Under the pieces are notes generated by a model, which saw only the letters and a list, made by a program, of their open reading frames with translations, was not told where the DNA came from and searched no databases. From positions 28,532,599 through 28,596,598 of the forward strand of contig NC_087063.1 of NCBI RefSeq assembly GCF_963678635.1: a stretch of DNA of 64,000 bases, given 5' to 3'. A program made the translations under genes and the position numbers. Positions within the stretch are counted from its first letter, which is position 1. Every line of letters starts with the position of its first letter. Positions 54,861 through 63,566 of the stretch are shown piece after piece. Origin of the DNA: Symsagittifera roscoffensis. Lineage: Eukaryota; Xenacoelomorpha; Acoela; Convolutidae.

Positions 54861-57708
54861 TAGTACCTACGCCCACACGATGACTAGCCTGGAGAAAAGA
54901 TTAGATGCAAAATCTGACTTAATGATGCGGAAGCTTGACGCGATCCTGAATGGGAGCAATTGGCAGGAGCGTTCCAACCCAAGGGAGCGCTCACGCCATG
55001 CAAATGATGGAGATGGTACGGGCAGCAATGCCAGAGCCCAGCAAGGCTCGAGAACGAACTACGAACCCAGAAACAAGGAGCGGCCAAGGGCAGCCCCGTC
55101 GAGGCCTGGCTGGACGAATCCAGTCCCGCCGGAGGCAGATGCCACCCCGGAGACAAGGTTGCCAACTGTGCCACAAGTCAGTTCAGTACCAGATCTGACT
55201 ACAGTCTCACAGGACACAACGATGTATGCCTCGATGTTTGAGCCTCTGAACAGATCTCTCGAAACATTCATCACCAAGCTCTCGAAGTCAACCGAGAGAG
55301 GAGAGAGGTCAAGAAGGACACTGAAAAAGCCGAAGTCATATAAAGACGAGTCAGACGACTGCATTGATACTTGGATAGAGGTGATGAAGTTACACTTTGA
55401 GGAAGAGAATCTCTCCAAGAAACAAGAGTGCAGCGCGCTGAAGAGCAATCTGGAGGGTACTGCATTAAGTTGTGTTATGGCGAAAAGAGCCAATGAGAGA
55501 GACAGCGCTCGCAAGATATTTGATATCCTGCTGAATCGTTTCGGCTCTGGAGTACAAGGGCACCAGGCTATGGTGAAGTTCGAGAAGAGGCGTCAAAGAG
55601 AGGACGAATCCATAGATAAATTTTTGGACGACCTTGAATTGCTTAGGAGAAGAAGCAACCCAGATGAGAAACTATCCGAGCGAAACTTGGCGATTGCTTC
55701 GAAGTTCATGGACGGAGTAAGGAGTGAGGAGTTGAAGACGATGTTGGCCACTCACTTCACCCTGTCGCTTGACCAGGTACCCACGCCCGACGACTTGCGT
55801 ATGAAGTCACGCGAGTATTTACTCATAAAACCGAGGGCGCAAAACCGTTACAGCAATTATGGCAACTATAGCGGGACAAACACTGGTGCGAATTCCAGTT
55901 GGTACAAACCTCGCGATGACATGGATAAGAGGAGGTCGTGTGCGAATTGTGGTTCGATGGACCATCACATTTCCGCGTGTTCTGCATACAAACAGAACAT
56001 GAAGGCCATAGGCTACTTTCTCGAGGACGCCGACGCGACCGACGAGGATCATGAAGAGTACGTCAGAGGGCTCATCATGAAATATGGTCCGAGGCGTTTC
56101 TTCTGTAATTTGGAGGGACACTTCAAGTCGGATTGTACTCAATTTTGGGATGCAGTAGCGGACGCGAAACATCCCCGCCATGTAGAGGCGCTTTCGGGTG
56201 TCAAGGCCAGTCGAGCACGTCTGATGAACGAGGCTGAATCTCGGAGAAAGGAGAGGACACCGAGCACCTTCACGACCAAAAAGGTTAAGACATGGCCTGA
56301 CAAGGTGGTAGCCTCGAACCTCGAAGCAGAGTCGTCTAGCCCACTCAAGGTGGATTACGGCCTGGCGGCAAGGACAGCGCTGCAGAATGTCAAACAGGAC
56401 CTAGCCACGAAAGAAGTGGAGCAATGGGTAAGGTGCGAGCTGGAGAGCACAGATCTTCGGGAAAGTTTTAATGTTCTGGGTAAAACGACAAAAGTAGAAG
56501 ACAAAGAGGAACCCAGGAAACAGGGACTAAAACTGAACGTTATATCTGGTAAGACTTTCGGCATGACGAAGGAGGGGACCAAAATAATGTCCATCATCTC
56601 AGTCGCAGGGCACCAGGTGGTCAAGAACTTGAGTGAGCCATCCGAGATTACACTAGTCCACCTGGACATCTATGCCGACTACCTGAAGGAGAAAGATCCC
56701 AAACTGGATTCCAGGGCAGTGCGAGCGCTGCTCACAACGGGAGGTCCGAGGCTGATGAAAGTGGACGGACATTATATCGATGTCCATGGCCCTTACCCGA
56801 TCCTAATGAATGTGGATGGCATCAATATCTACACGAAAGCTCACATAACTGATGCGAACGATCAGATTGGCCGGATATACATTAGTCAAGAGGAGCTGAA
56901 GGTTAGACGGATCGGACACAACGCGATGCTCGAACAAGATGCGGTGCATATAGGTTGCGAGGCCGATCTGGCCGCACACATTCTGGACGTGCAAGGCAGA
57001 CAACTTTCAGTAAAGGGACTGCTAGACACGGGAGCAGTGGTTAGTGTCATGCCAGTCAAAACTTGGACCGACATGGGTTTCGAGAGGTCGGATCTCATAC
57101 CGACAAACATCAGGTTGGCAGCGGCCAATCAGGGAGCGATCTATGTGACTGGACGAGCCCCGATCATTTCACTGCAGCTCGGAGGAAGACATCTTTGGAT
57201 GAGCTTCCTAGTAGTGGAGAATTTGGACGAATCCGATCAATTCATCTTAGGAAGGGATTTCGTTTGCAACTTTGACGTCACGATCGATCTCAATGACGGG
57301 TTGATTAGGATCAAGGATCCTGAGAGAAAGTATCAAAAGAGGCCCCTTAATAAGATCTTAATTAACCAGGCCAAGGTGCCGATTTTTCTGGATCGAAAAG
57401 TTAGATCAAAACCAAACCAAGCCGTAGTAGCGACGTTTAGGATGAGGAACTTGAATGAACTCAGCAATGACAGACAGGTGTGTCTGGTACCAAATCCAAA
57501 CAGTAAAAGCTCGGCTATTTTAGGAAGAAGCTTCTCACTCACTCAGAGCGGACTATGTGCGAGTGTGTTATTGAACACAGAAGCAACAACAGTGACAATA
57601 CAGAGGGGAAAGAAACTTGGCTACGCTTTGCCTCTGAACACAGGCTTTCAGAGTGTGGAGAACTTGAAAAAGTTTGATGTAACTAAATGTCCATTGCATG
57701 CGAACTAA
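54844..57708 (+). CDS. Gag-protease of element B (capsid, zinc knuckles, aspartic protease)
   Basis: 954 codons. The first codon is not a true start. A capsid-like region lies at residues about 160-335 (SYKDESDDCIDTWIEVMKLH onwards, then RRQREDESIDKFLDDLELLR). A CCHC knuckle, CANCGSMDHHISAC, fits C-x2-C-x4-H-x4-C. A second knuckle near 56100-56130 has CNLEGHFKSDC, but the expected first Cys is Arg, so it is damaged. The protease motif LLDTGAVVSVMP is near residue 730, with the flap-side LGRDFV later. The ORF ends at TAA 57706-57708, in the same frame as the later pol ORFs, so gag and pol were probably one frame in this family and the stop is secondary. Confidence 0.8.
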   Translation: MLNDHDSTYAHTMTSLEKRLDAKSDLMMRKLDAILNGSNWQERSNPRERSRHANDGDGTGSNARAQQGSRTNYEPRNKERPRAAPSRPGWTNPVPPEADATPETRLPTVPQVSSVPDLTTVSQDTTMYASMFEPLNRSLETFITKLSKSTERGERSRRTLKKPKSYKDESDDCIDTWIEVMKLHFEEENLSKKQECSALKSNLEGTALSCVMAKRANERDSARKIFDILLNRFGSGVQGHQAMVKFEKRRQREDESIDKFLDDLELLRRRSNPDEKLSERNLAIASKFMDGVRSEELKTMLATHFTLSLDQVPTPDDLRMKSREYLLIKPRAQNRYSNYGNYSGTNTGANSSWYKPRDDMDKRRSCANCGSMDHHISACSAYKQNMKAIGYFLEDADATDEDHEEYVRGLIMKYGPRRFFCNLEGHFKSDCTQFWDAVADAKHPRHVEALSGVKASRARLMNEAESRRKERTPSTFTTKKVKTWPDKVVASNLEAESSSPLKVDYGLAARTALQNVKQDLATKEVEQWVRCELESTDLRESFNVLGKTTKVEDKEEPRKQGLKLNVISGKTFGMTKEGTKIMSIISVAGHQVVKNLSEPSEITLVHLDIYADYLKEKDPKLDSRAVRALLTTGGPRLMKVDGHYIDVHGPYPILMNVDGINIYTKAHITDANDQIGRIYISQEELKVRRIGHNAMLEQDAVHIGCEADLAAHILDVQGRQLSVKGLLDTGAVVSVMPVKTWTDMGFERSDLIPTNIRLAAANQGAIYVTGRAPIISLQLGGRHLWMSFLVVENLDESDQFILGRDFVCNFDVTIDLNDGLIRIKDPERKYQKRPLNKILINQAKVPIFLDRKVRSKPNQAVVATFRMRNLNELSNDRQVCLVPNPNSKSSAILGRSFSLTQSGLCASVLLNTEATTVTIQRGKKLGYALPLNTGFQSVENLKKFDVTKCPLHAN

Positions 57709-57845
57709 GAATGTATAATGAGGAGAGTGAATGAATTGAAATCTTCTAGGAAATTGTTTTCAATGAAGTCGGAGACAGATGATGGGCTGTCTAGTTGTTC
57801 CAACTTTCCTGAGAGGCCGACAAAGAACTAGATTCGCTCAGAGCG
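57709..57845 (+). pseudogene. Protease-RT spacer of element B, disrupted
   Basis: In the gag-protease frame the sequence stays coding-like for about 40 codons after the TAA (MRRVNELKSSRKL...), then meets TAG at about 57829. The pol reading resumes in a different frame at ELDSLRAVLNRNADVF, so an indel lies near 57825. Confidence 0.6.
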
Positions 57846-58292
57846 GTGCTAAATCGGAACGCAGACGTTTTTTCGAAGCATAAGGCCGACATAGGTTGTT
57901 GTAATTTTGTAGAACACGAGATTGAGATAGAAGAGGGCTCGGTACCTCATAGGGAAGGGGCGAGAAGAATGACCCCAAACAAGTCAGAAGCGTGTAGGAA
58001 GGAGATCGAGATGTTAATGGAGTACGACATGATCGAGCCGTCGAAGTCCCCATGGGCTTGTGGCGTGGTCATGGCGAAAAAGAAAGGGGGACAACTCAGA
58101 TTTTGTTGTGATTTCCGTTATCTGAACGCAGTGACTATAAAGGACGCATACCCGATTCCCCGCATCGATGAGAGCCTATCCAAGCTGGGAGACGCGAAGT
58201 TCTTCACGACGTTGGATTTGGGCTCTGCGTTCTGGCAAGTGCCACTCAGAAAGCAAGATCGAGAGAAAACAGGCTTCGCGTGTGAGCTGGGA
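57831..58292 (+). CDS. Reverse transcriptase of element B, N-terminal half
   Basis: In this frame (extending to a shadow stop at 58388) the RT fingers and palm are clear: LNRNADVFSKHKADIG, EIEMLMEYDMIEPSKSPWACG, QLRFCCDFRYLNAVT, and the first catalytic Asp in FFTTLDLGSAFWQV. The reading ends at a 4-bp tandem insertion (TGGA, 58293-58296); downstream residues in the same frame are nonsense, and the true continuation is in another frame. Confidence 0.85.
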
Positions 58293-58296
58293 TGGA

Positions 58297-58623
58297 TTGT
58301 TCCAGTGGAAGAGGATGCCATTCGGATTGTGCAACGCGACGGCCACATTCCAGCGACTGATGGCCCAGGCACTCACGAGCGTCACTAAAAAATACGGGAA
58401 TCTCATCATGTGTTATGTTGATGATGTCGTGATTGCAACACCAACCTTAGAAGACCACATAGAGAGGTTAGAGGAGGTGTTTTCTTGCATGAAGCAGGCG
58501 GGTCTGAAATGTAAACCCTCTAAGTGTGAAATCCTCAGGGATTCCATAAAGTATCTGGGCCGCCTGGTTGACAAACATGGAGTGAGACCAGATCCCGAAG
58601 CGGTTGAAGCGGTGCTGACCTGA
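58297..58623 (+). CDS. Reverse transcriptase of element B, C-terminal half
   Basis: Continues with LFQWKRMPFGLCNATATFQR, then the catalytic box MCYVDDVVIA (YVDD intact) and LKCKPSKCEIL. It ends at TGA 58621-58623, where a Trp codon (TGG) is expected before KAP in related pol proteins; the next ORF is in the same frame, so this is a single nonsense change. Confidence 0.85.
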   Translation: MFQWKRMPFGLCNATATFQRLMAQALTSVTKKYGNLIMCYVDDVVIATPTLEDHIERLEEVFSCMKQAGLKCKPSKCEILRDSIKYLGRLVDKHGVRPDPEAVEAVLT

Positions 58624-60177
58624 AAGGCACCTAAGACAGATGCACAGCTGATGAGTTTTTTGGGATTCGCTAATTATTATCGAGAGTTCATCAAGGGGTA
58701 TGCTGACAAAATATACCCCATGCAGAGTTTGATGAGAAACAAGGGCAAAAAGTTCACCTGGACTGATGAGGCGCAAGTTTCATTTGAAAACATCAAACGT
58801 GAACTTTGCGAGGCACCGGTCCTCGGCATGCCGACAGAGAAGGGGATGTTTGTGCTGGACACGGATGCATCAGTGGTTGCGATATCGGGCATAATTCACC
58901 AGGAGCAGGAGTGGAACGGGAGAACGAATCTTAGTCCGATAGCCTACGGGAGTAAAGTCCTGAGTGATACTGAAATGAAGTACGGCGCACCAAAAGCGGA
59001 GATGTTTGCGCTGATCACTTTCGTGGAAAAATACAGGGCCTACTTGGGGAGTGCTCCCTTCAAGTTACGTGTGGATAATCGTGCCCTTGCCTGGCTGAAA
59101 ACCTATTCGATGGACCAAAGTTATATTGGTCGTTGGATCGTGCGCCTGGATGGATACCACATGATCATAGAGGACCGTACCCGTGACAAGCATCAGAACG
59201 CAGATAGCCTCAGTAAAAAGACAGAATTTTATAAGCGCCTCGAGGATAAACAGGCTAACCAATCAGAGATTAAAGACGGGTTTTCCTTTCTGGACAAAGA
59301 AACATACGACAAGCTTCCACTTACTAGGTTGTTAGACAAGTCTGGGCATCCTATACCCGGACACCCTGACCTTCCAGTGGAGACGGCCGCGGAGATAAAG
59401 CTTTTAGCCAGAGGCGAGCCCGTTCCGTTGGATCTGCTAGTCCGATCCAACTTGGTACAGCAAGAACTTACCAGGCTGGGCATAAACAGCATGGCTCTAT
59501 TGAACAGGACGGTGAACGTGGCGCCGGACGTCATGGGAAAGCTCCGTGACTTGTTGGACAGGGAAGTGGATAGGCATGATCGTGAATGGATGGAGACTAT
59601 GCAGCGGTTGACTGTCACCGAGAGAACAGAGAAGAGGCCAGTGTCCATTTGCAGCCGAGGCGTTGAACGGGATTGCAGGTCGATTGTCAACCAGCTGGTG
59701 AGCTCGATGCCGAAGGAGGTCTTGTTGAGAACTTCGTTCACTGAATATGGAACACTGAATCAGAACCAAACTACTGAGGAAGTCAGGATCGGGTCGAAAT
59801 CTAGCTTCACGAGGAGAGTGCATTTCACGGATGCAAAAGAAGAATACGAGCCGAGCCCAGATTGTTCGTCCGTGGACGAGACAATGTCCGGGGAGTCTGA
59901 TACCTTCGAGCCAGTCAAGGACGACTCGTCTGAGGAGTCAGACACCTTTGAGCCCGTGCAGGACAACTTGTCCAAGGAGAGGTTGACGAGACCACCTAGG
60001 GACAGAATTTTGTCCGGGGAGTCGAGAAACATCTCAGACAACTTGGAATATGATGTTGAGGAATCAGTCGACTCAAGTGTTGACTCGAGGCCCCAGTCCT
60101 GGGACAACACGTCTGAAACAACTTCCAATTCCGATATGTCAGAGATCGCAATCCACTCCTTATTGGTAGACTGGTAG
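58624..60177 (+). CDS. RNase H of element B and a long acidic linker
   Basis: In frame with the RT. It has the RT thumb/connection (SFLGFANYYREFIKGYADK), then RNase H with D in VLDTDASV, E in KAEMFAL, D in LRVDNRALAWL and D in NADSLSK. After residue about 200 comes a non-enzymatic linker of some 300 residues with repeated SGES and SDTFEPV units and many Asp, Glu and Ser. TAG at 60175 ends the ORF. RNase H removes the RNA strand during cDNA synthesis; the linker function is unknown. Confidence 0.8.
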   Translation, partial: KAPKTDAQLMSFLGFANYYREFIKGYADKIYPMQSLMRNKGKKFTWTDEAQVSFENIKRELCEAPVLGMPTEKGMFVLDTDASVVAISGIIHQEQEWNGRTNLSPIAYGSKVLSDTEMKYGAPKAEMFALITFVEKYRAYLGSAPFKLRVDNRALAWLKTYSMDQSYIGRWIVRLDGYHMIIEDRTRDKHQNADSLSKKTEFYKRLEDKQANQSEIKDGFSFLDKETYDKLPLTRLLDKSGHPIPGHPDLPVETAAEIKLLARGEPVPLDLLVRSNLVQQELTRLGINSMALLNRTVNVAPDVMGKLRDLLDREVDRHDREWMETMQRLTVTERTEKRPVSICSRGVERDCRSIVNQLVSSMPKEVLLRTSFTEYGTLNQNQTTEEVRIGSKSSFTRRVHFTDAKEEYEPSPDCSSVDETMSGESDTFEPVKDDSSEESDTFEPVQDNLSKERLTRPPRDRILSGESRNISDNLEYDVEESVDSSVDSRPQSWDNTSETTSNSDMSEIAIHSLLVDW

Positions 60178-60504
60178 CAGCGTGGGCTGGACCGAGAAAC
60201 ACATCAGGATCCAGACAGGGACAGATACACATCAGATGAAGAGGGCACTGTGGTAGATAATGCCGCAGACGAGCTCGAGCTGATAGCAGTTTCGAAACGC
60301 CCAACCAGATTGCTGCCACATGGTACGGTCGTCCGTACCAATCTGGAACCATCTGTGCAGGAAGCTACGCCTTTGAAAAAGATATGGTGTGTCAAGTTGA
60401 TGGACGATGCTCATGCTCCGGAGATAATGAGTGGGCAAATGAACGTGGTAAAGACGTATTTGAAAGCCAGGTACAGGCTGTCGGATCTCCTAAGGGCTCA
60501 ATGA
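60178..60504 (+). CDS. Pol linker segment of element B between two in-frame stops
   Basis: Stays in frame between TAG (60175) and TGA (60502): an acidic start, then a compact segment (KKIWCVKLMDD...MSGQMNVVKTYLKARYRL) just before integrase. Not a known domain. Confidence 0.6.
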   Translation, partial: QRGLDRETHQDPDRDRYTSDEEGTVVDNAADELELIAVSKRPTRLLPHGTVVRTNLEPSVQEATPLKKIWCVKLMDDAHAPEIMSGQMNVVKTYLKARYRLSDLLRAQ

Positions 60505-61593
60505 AATGATAGAATGACGAGCAGTCTGAAGAGATGGATCGAGAATGGAGCACCTGACAAGGGAGACTTGGAAGAAGACAGCTACAAGATCTTGAAGCAA
60601 TTCTACCTGAAGCGAAACGACTTGTTGTACCTGAATAAGGACGGAATCGTTGCCTGCAAGCAAAAAGAGGAGGACAAGGTCCTCTATAAATACAATTCAA
60701 TAGTGTTACCACAGTTGTACCAGACCGAATTGCTCTTTCGCTCACATGATCAGATGGGCCATCAAGGCGTGGACAAAGTGTATAACAGGATACAGAAACG
60801 ATTCGAATGGCCGGGATTGAAAAAGGCTTGTGAGAAGTGGATCGCCGCATGCCTGTCATGTCAGCAGGCGAAGGATCCCAGGAAACTAAGGTTCCCCCTA
60901 CAGTCAATAGAGTCGTCAGGTTTCAACGAAGTGGTGCAAATTGATCATCAGAAAATCTGCATGACAGCAACGGGCTATAATCAGGTGCTGGTAATGATCG
61001 ACCATTTTACGAAGTATGCGGAAGCAGCACCCTGCATGACAGCATCGGCGGAAGAAACATGTGATCATTTGGTAAATGTGTGGATAGCGAGGCATGGCTC
61101 CCCCATCACGTTCCAATCGGACAATGGCAAAGCATTCGTGGGTGATCTCACGAAGGAGTTGATGAAAAGGTCGCAGGTAGCGCAGGCCCACTCGACCACT
61201 TATCACCCGCAAACGAATGGCCTAGTCGAGAGGCAAAATCGCACACTGGTATCCATGCTGAGAGTCTACTGCTCGCGTTACATGGATGACTGGGACAAGG
61301 ACTTGCCGCAAGTGATGGGTGCTTACAACAGCACGGAGCATTCCACCACGGGAATAAGTCCGCACATGATGTTAACGGGTCATGAAAAAGCGCTCCCGTT
61401 GACGTTTTTCTACCCTGAATATGAGGGGAAGAGGACAGCACCGCAAACGTACGTGCGGGATGTTATTAGAAGACAGCAGGACCTCAATGACTTATGCAGG
61501 AGGAATACGCAACAGGCACAAATTAGACAAAAAAGGAGGTTTGATAAAAGGACAGCTGATGCGAAGGCCTACTCAGTTGGCGACTACGTCTAA
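60505..61593 (+). CDS. Integrase of element B
   Basis: The zinc finger is complete: H-x4-H in SHDQMGHQG and C-x2-C in CLSCQQ. The core has D in VVQIDHQK, D in QSDNGKAF and E in NGLVERQNR, with exactly 35 residues between the last two. The ORF ends at TAA 61591-61593 within VGDYV, and the GPF module continues in frame beyond it. No other damage seen in the catalytic part. Confidence 0.85.
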   Translation, partial: NDRMTSSLKRWIENGAPDKGDLEEDSYKILKQFYLKRNDLLYLNKDGIVACKQKEEDKVLYKYNSIVLPQLYQTELLFRSHDQMGHQGVDKVYNRIQKRFEWPGLKKACEKWIAACLSCQQAKDPRKLRFPLQSIESSGFNEVVQIDHQKICMTATGYNQVLVMIDHFTKYAEAAPCMTASAEETCDHLVNVWIARHGSPITFQSDNGKAFVGDLTKELMKRSQVAQAHSTTYHPQTNGLVERQNRTLVSMLRVYCSRYMDDWDKDLPQVMGAYNSTEHSTTGISPHMMLTGHEKALPLTFFYPEYEGKRTAPQTYVRDVIRRQQDLNDLCRRNTQQAQIRQKRRFDKRTADAKAYSVGDYV

Positions 61594-62532
61594 GTGTTCC
61601 AGGAAGTGGTTCCACCAAAGGGAACCAAGAAATTATTAAAGAAATGGCGTGGTCCATTTCAGATAACAGAAGTGCACCAAGGAGGTCGTTTTTATCGATT
61701 GAGCACTGGAAGAGCAGCTCATTATGAAAACATCAAACCACACAATGCCTCGTCAGAGGATTGGTGCATCCCAGCGGACATGCAAGAGGGAGACTATTTG
61801 ATAGTGGATCCTGCTTGTGAAGTGAATGAAAGGGGTACTCGCGACAAAAACGACGGGAATGAGGTGGTGGACGATTGCGACCTACCACTGGACCTCGAGT
61901 TGACCGAGCGAGTAGAGGTGGACGATGAAACTCTACCTTATGCCGAGGAAGACTGGGACTGCCCGGAACAAATCGAAATTGACAAAGGAGTACAGCCTGA
62001 CTTTCCTCTCACTATGGAAACACGCCAGAGCAAGAGAGGAAAAAAGCAGAAGAAATACAATCCGTACGGCGAGGATTTCGTCGTGGACAGGATAGTTATA
62101 AGTGATGTCATGGACTCGCTAGTGGGACTGGACGAAGTGGCGATGCTAGAAGAAATCAACTTGGTGAATGATATGGATCAAGATTGGATCGACGATCGAT
62201 CAGAACCGGAAGTGGAGTTCGAACCAGAAGCGGAACAGACTCATGAGCAAGAACTAACGAACTTGCGCGTACTCGAATGGCTCCATGATCTGCCGACAGA
62301 TCCAAAAGAGACGATCCTGACGATTCAGGGCGTCGATAAATACGGCATCAAATACATCAGTCATGACAATACCGAGTCCAACTGGGTCGCCCCAGATGGT
62401 CCTCTACGTGTTCCACAATCCAACCTCGATCTCCTAGACTTTGGGCGATCGACGGGGACGTCGATGGATATTTTTGTCCGGGGAGTGGGGGTAGGACTCA
62501 CCCACACCGAAAATCTGATAATAAAAAATTGA
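61594..62532 (+). CDS. Integrase C-terminal tail of element B (GPY/F module and acidic domain)
   Basis: In frame after the TAA at 61591. It starts with KKWRGPFQITEV, a GPY/F module, followed by RLSTGRAAHYENIKPH, then about 250 acidic residues with an internal basic patch (QSKRGKKQKKYNPYG). The frame ends at TGA 62530-62532, directly after an A AAA AAT heptamer. Length and acidity parallel the tail of the element A integrase, which also precedes a macro ORF. Confidence 0.8.
   Translation: MFQEVVPPKGTKKLLKKWRGPFQITEVHQGGRFYRLSTGRAAHYENIKPHNASSEDWCIPADMQEGDYLIVDPACEVNERGTRDKNDGNEVVDDCDLPLDLELTERVEVDDETLPYAEEDWDCPEQIEIDKGVQPDFPLTMETRQSKRGKKQKKYNPYGEDFVVDRIVISDVMDSLVGLDEVAMLEEINLVNDMDQDWIDDRSEPEVEFEPEAEQTHEQELTNLRVLEWLHDLPTDPKETILTIQGVDKYGIKYISHDNTESNWVAPDGPLRVPQSNLDLLDFGRSTGTSMDIFVRGVGVGLTHTENLIIKN
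62523..62529 (+). promoter_or_regulatory. Slippery heptamer A AAA AAT abutting the pol stop of element B
   Basis: Pol codons ATA AAA AAT TGA place A AAA AAT in exact X XXY YYZ phase, with the stop as the next codon. A -1 slip reads on as AAA AAA TTG into the macro-like frame. No strong downstream hairpin seen by eye. Confidence 0.65.
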
Positions 62533-63080
62533 AATCGGCAAGGGAAACCGGAGAACTAGAGACAGAGGGCGAGAAGGCTAAAAAACCACCTTTTGGACGA
62601 ATCTTTGAATCGTATTTTGATCTACCGAACCATTATTCGAACAATATCATCATAACGGACAGCGATTTCATACTCACGGAACGCACGTGCGCCATAGCGA
62701 TAACCGCGGACGTAAGCTTCAAAACAGCACTAGCGGCTGACTTCAAAAGAGAATATAAGAATATCGAGTTTTTATGGAAACAGAGGCCTGGTGTGGGAGG
62801 GATGATAGCGCTGCCCCCTGTTGCATCACAGATACCAGGGAAATATTTGTGTTTCCTGGTTACCAAGGCCACTGGTAGGCAAGACGTAGATCCAAAGAGC
62901 TTGGTATTGGCCTTGACTCGACTTAGGGATTTTTTGGTTTAGAGAGGAGTGACCTCTCTCTCGTTGCCAGTATACGATCCTAATAGGGGAAAGCTACATC
63001 CGCGAGAGTTGTACGCACTTGTACATGTGATATTTTCAGAGACTGACATAGAAGTTTACTTACATAAAAAAACTATCTGA
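62529..63080 (+). CDS. Macro-like domain, -1 frame after pol of element B (one internal TAG)
   Basis: The frame begins in the -1 register at the pol stop and runs to TGA 63078-63080, broken once by TAG 62940-62942. There is no ATG before the middle of the domain. The order of elements matches TARG1-type macro domains: strand NIIITDSDFI, a CAIAITADVSFKTALAADFK segment aligned with the ligand loop, GVGGMIALP, the strand LCFLVTK, a helix, then VTSLSLP..., and a final helix-strand FSETDIEVYLH. The loop has lost the His-Cys and Gly-x-Gly pattern, and the GCGLD motif is replaced by a YDPNRGKL-like stretch, so only the Lys of LVTK remains of the catalytic pair. It is probably not an active hydrolase of the TARG1 type. 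Confidence 0.7.
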
Positions 63081-63281
63081 GCATATGCTAAGAATTGCGC
63101 TCGGCGATAAGTGGTTTTTATTAAGTTACTCGATAAGAATTAGAGTCAAGTTTTAGATTAGGTTAGGTTTTAGGTACAGTATTAGGGATTATGTTTTTAT
63201 GTGATAGTATAGGCGTGTGATGTTTTTGTGTTTATGTGTTATGTTATTGTTATGATATGTTTTATGTTTTGTGTCATAAAA
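63081..63281 (+). other. 3' untranslated region of element B or spacer
   Basis: T- and G-rich, with repeated TTATGTT-type words. No ORF. Confidence 0.4.
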
Positions 63282-63362
63282 GACCTGGGGTACTCCAGGT
63301 CATCAAGGTGACAGCGCACATTCGTGCTACCCTGACAAAGATAAAGGTGGACGATCCACCTT
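63282..63362 (+). other. Three consecutive hairpins
   Basis: Hairpin 1: GACCTGG/CCAGGTC (63282-63301). Hairpin 2: GCAC ATTC GTGC with flanking GGT...ACC (63307-63331). Hairpin 3: AAGGTGGA CGA TCCACCTT (63344-63362), a perfect 8-bp stem. They are more GC-rich than the surrounding sequence. Confidence 0.6.
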
Positions 63363-63566
63363 GGTGCTAAGTTTTTAAATCAGAATTGAGAAGCGAATTT
63401 CAATGGAGAGTTTTAAAGAGTTGAATGATGTTGTATGCATAAATGGTGGTTTTAAGTCGCGACTTGTTTTTTAGATCTTGATTGATCAAAAATTGTTTAT
63501 TGAATCCATTGAATCGAAACGAGACAGGAAGACACTACACGACAGCAAAAATCAACACGATAAGAA
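63363..63566 (+). other. Spacer or leader before the terminal ORF
   Basis: No ORF or repeat recognised. Confidence 0.4.

Larger units (their letters stand above)
53020..63080 (+). mobile_element. Element B: Ty3/gypsy-type retroelement with macro-like domain after pol
   Basis: On the plus strand: leader modules, gag, zinc knuckle, protease, RT, RNase H, integrase with H2C2, D-35-E and GPF motif, acidic tail, then a macro-like ORF. Long frames remain, but there is one frameshift in gag (about 54845), a stop at 57706, an indel in the protease-RT spacer, a 4-bp insertion in RT (58293-58296) and in-frame stops at 58621, 60175, 60502 and 61591. It is a recent but inactive copy. The outer limits are approximate because no LTR pair was found. 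Confidence 0.85.

Noticed and set aside
62940..62942. End of the macro-like ORF at TAG
   Set aside because: The same frame continues with the expected C-terminal strand and helix of the domain to TGA at 63078, so the TAG is more likely an internal lesion.
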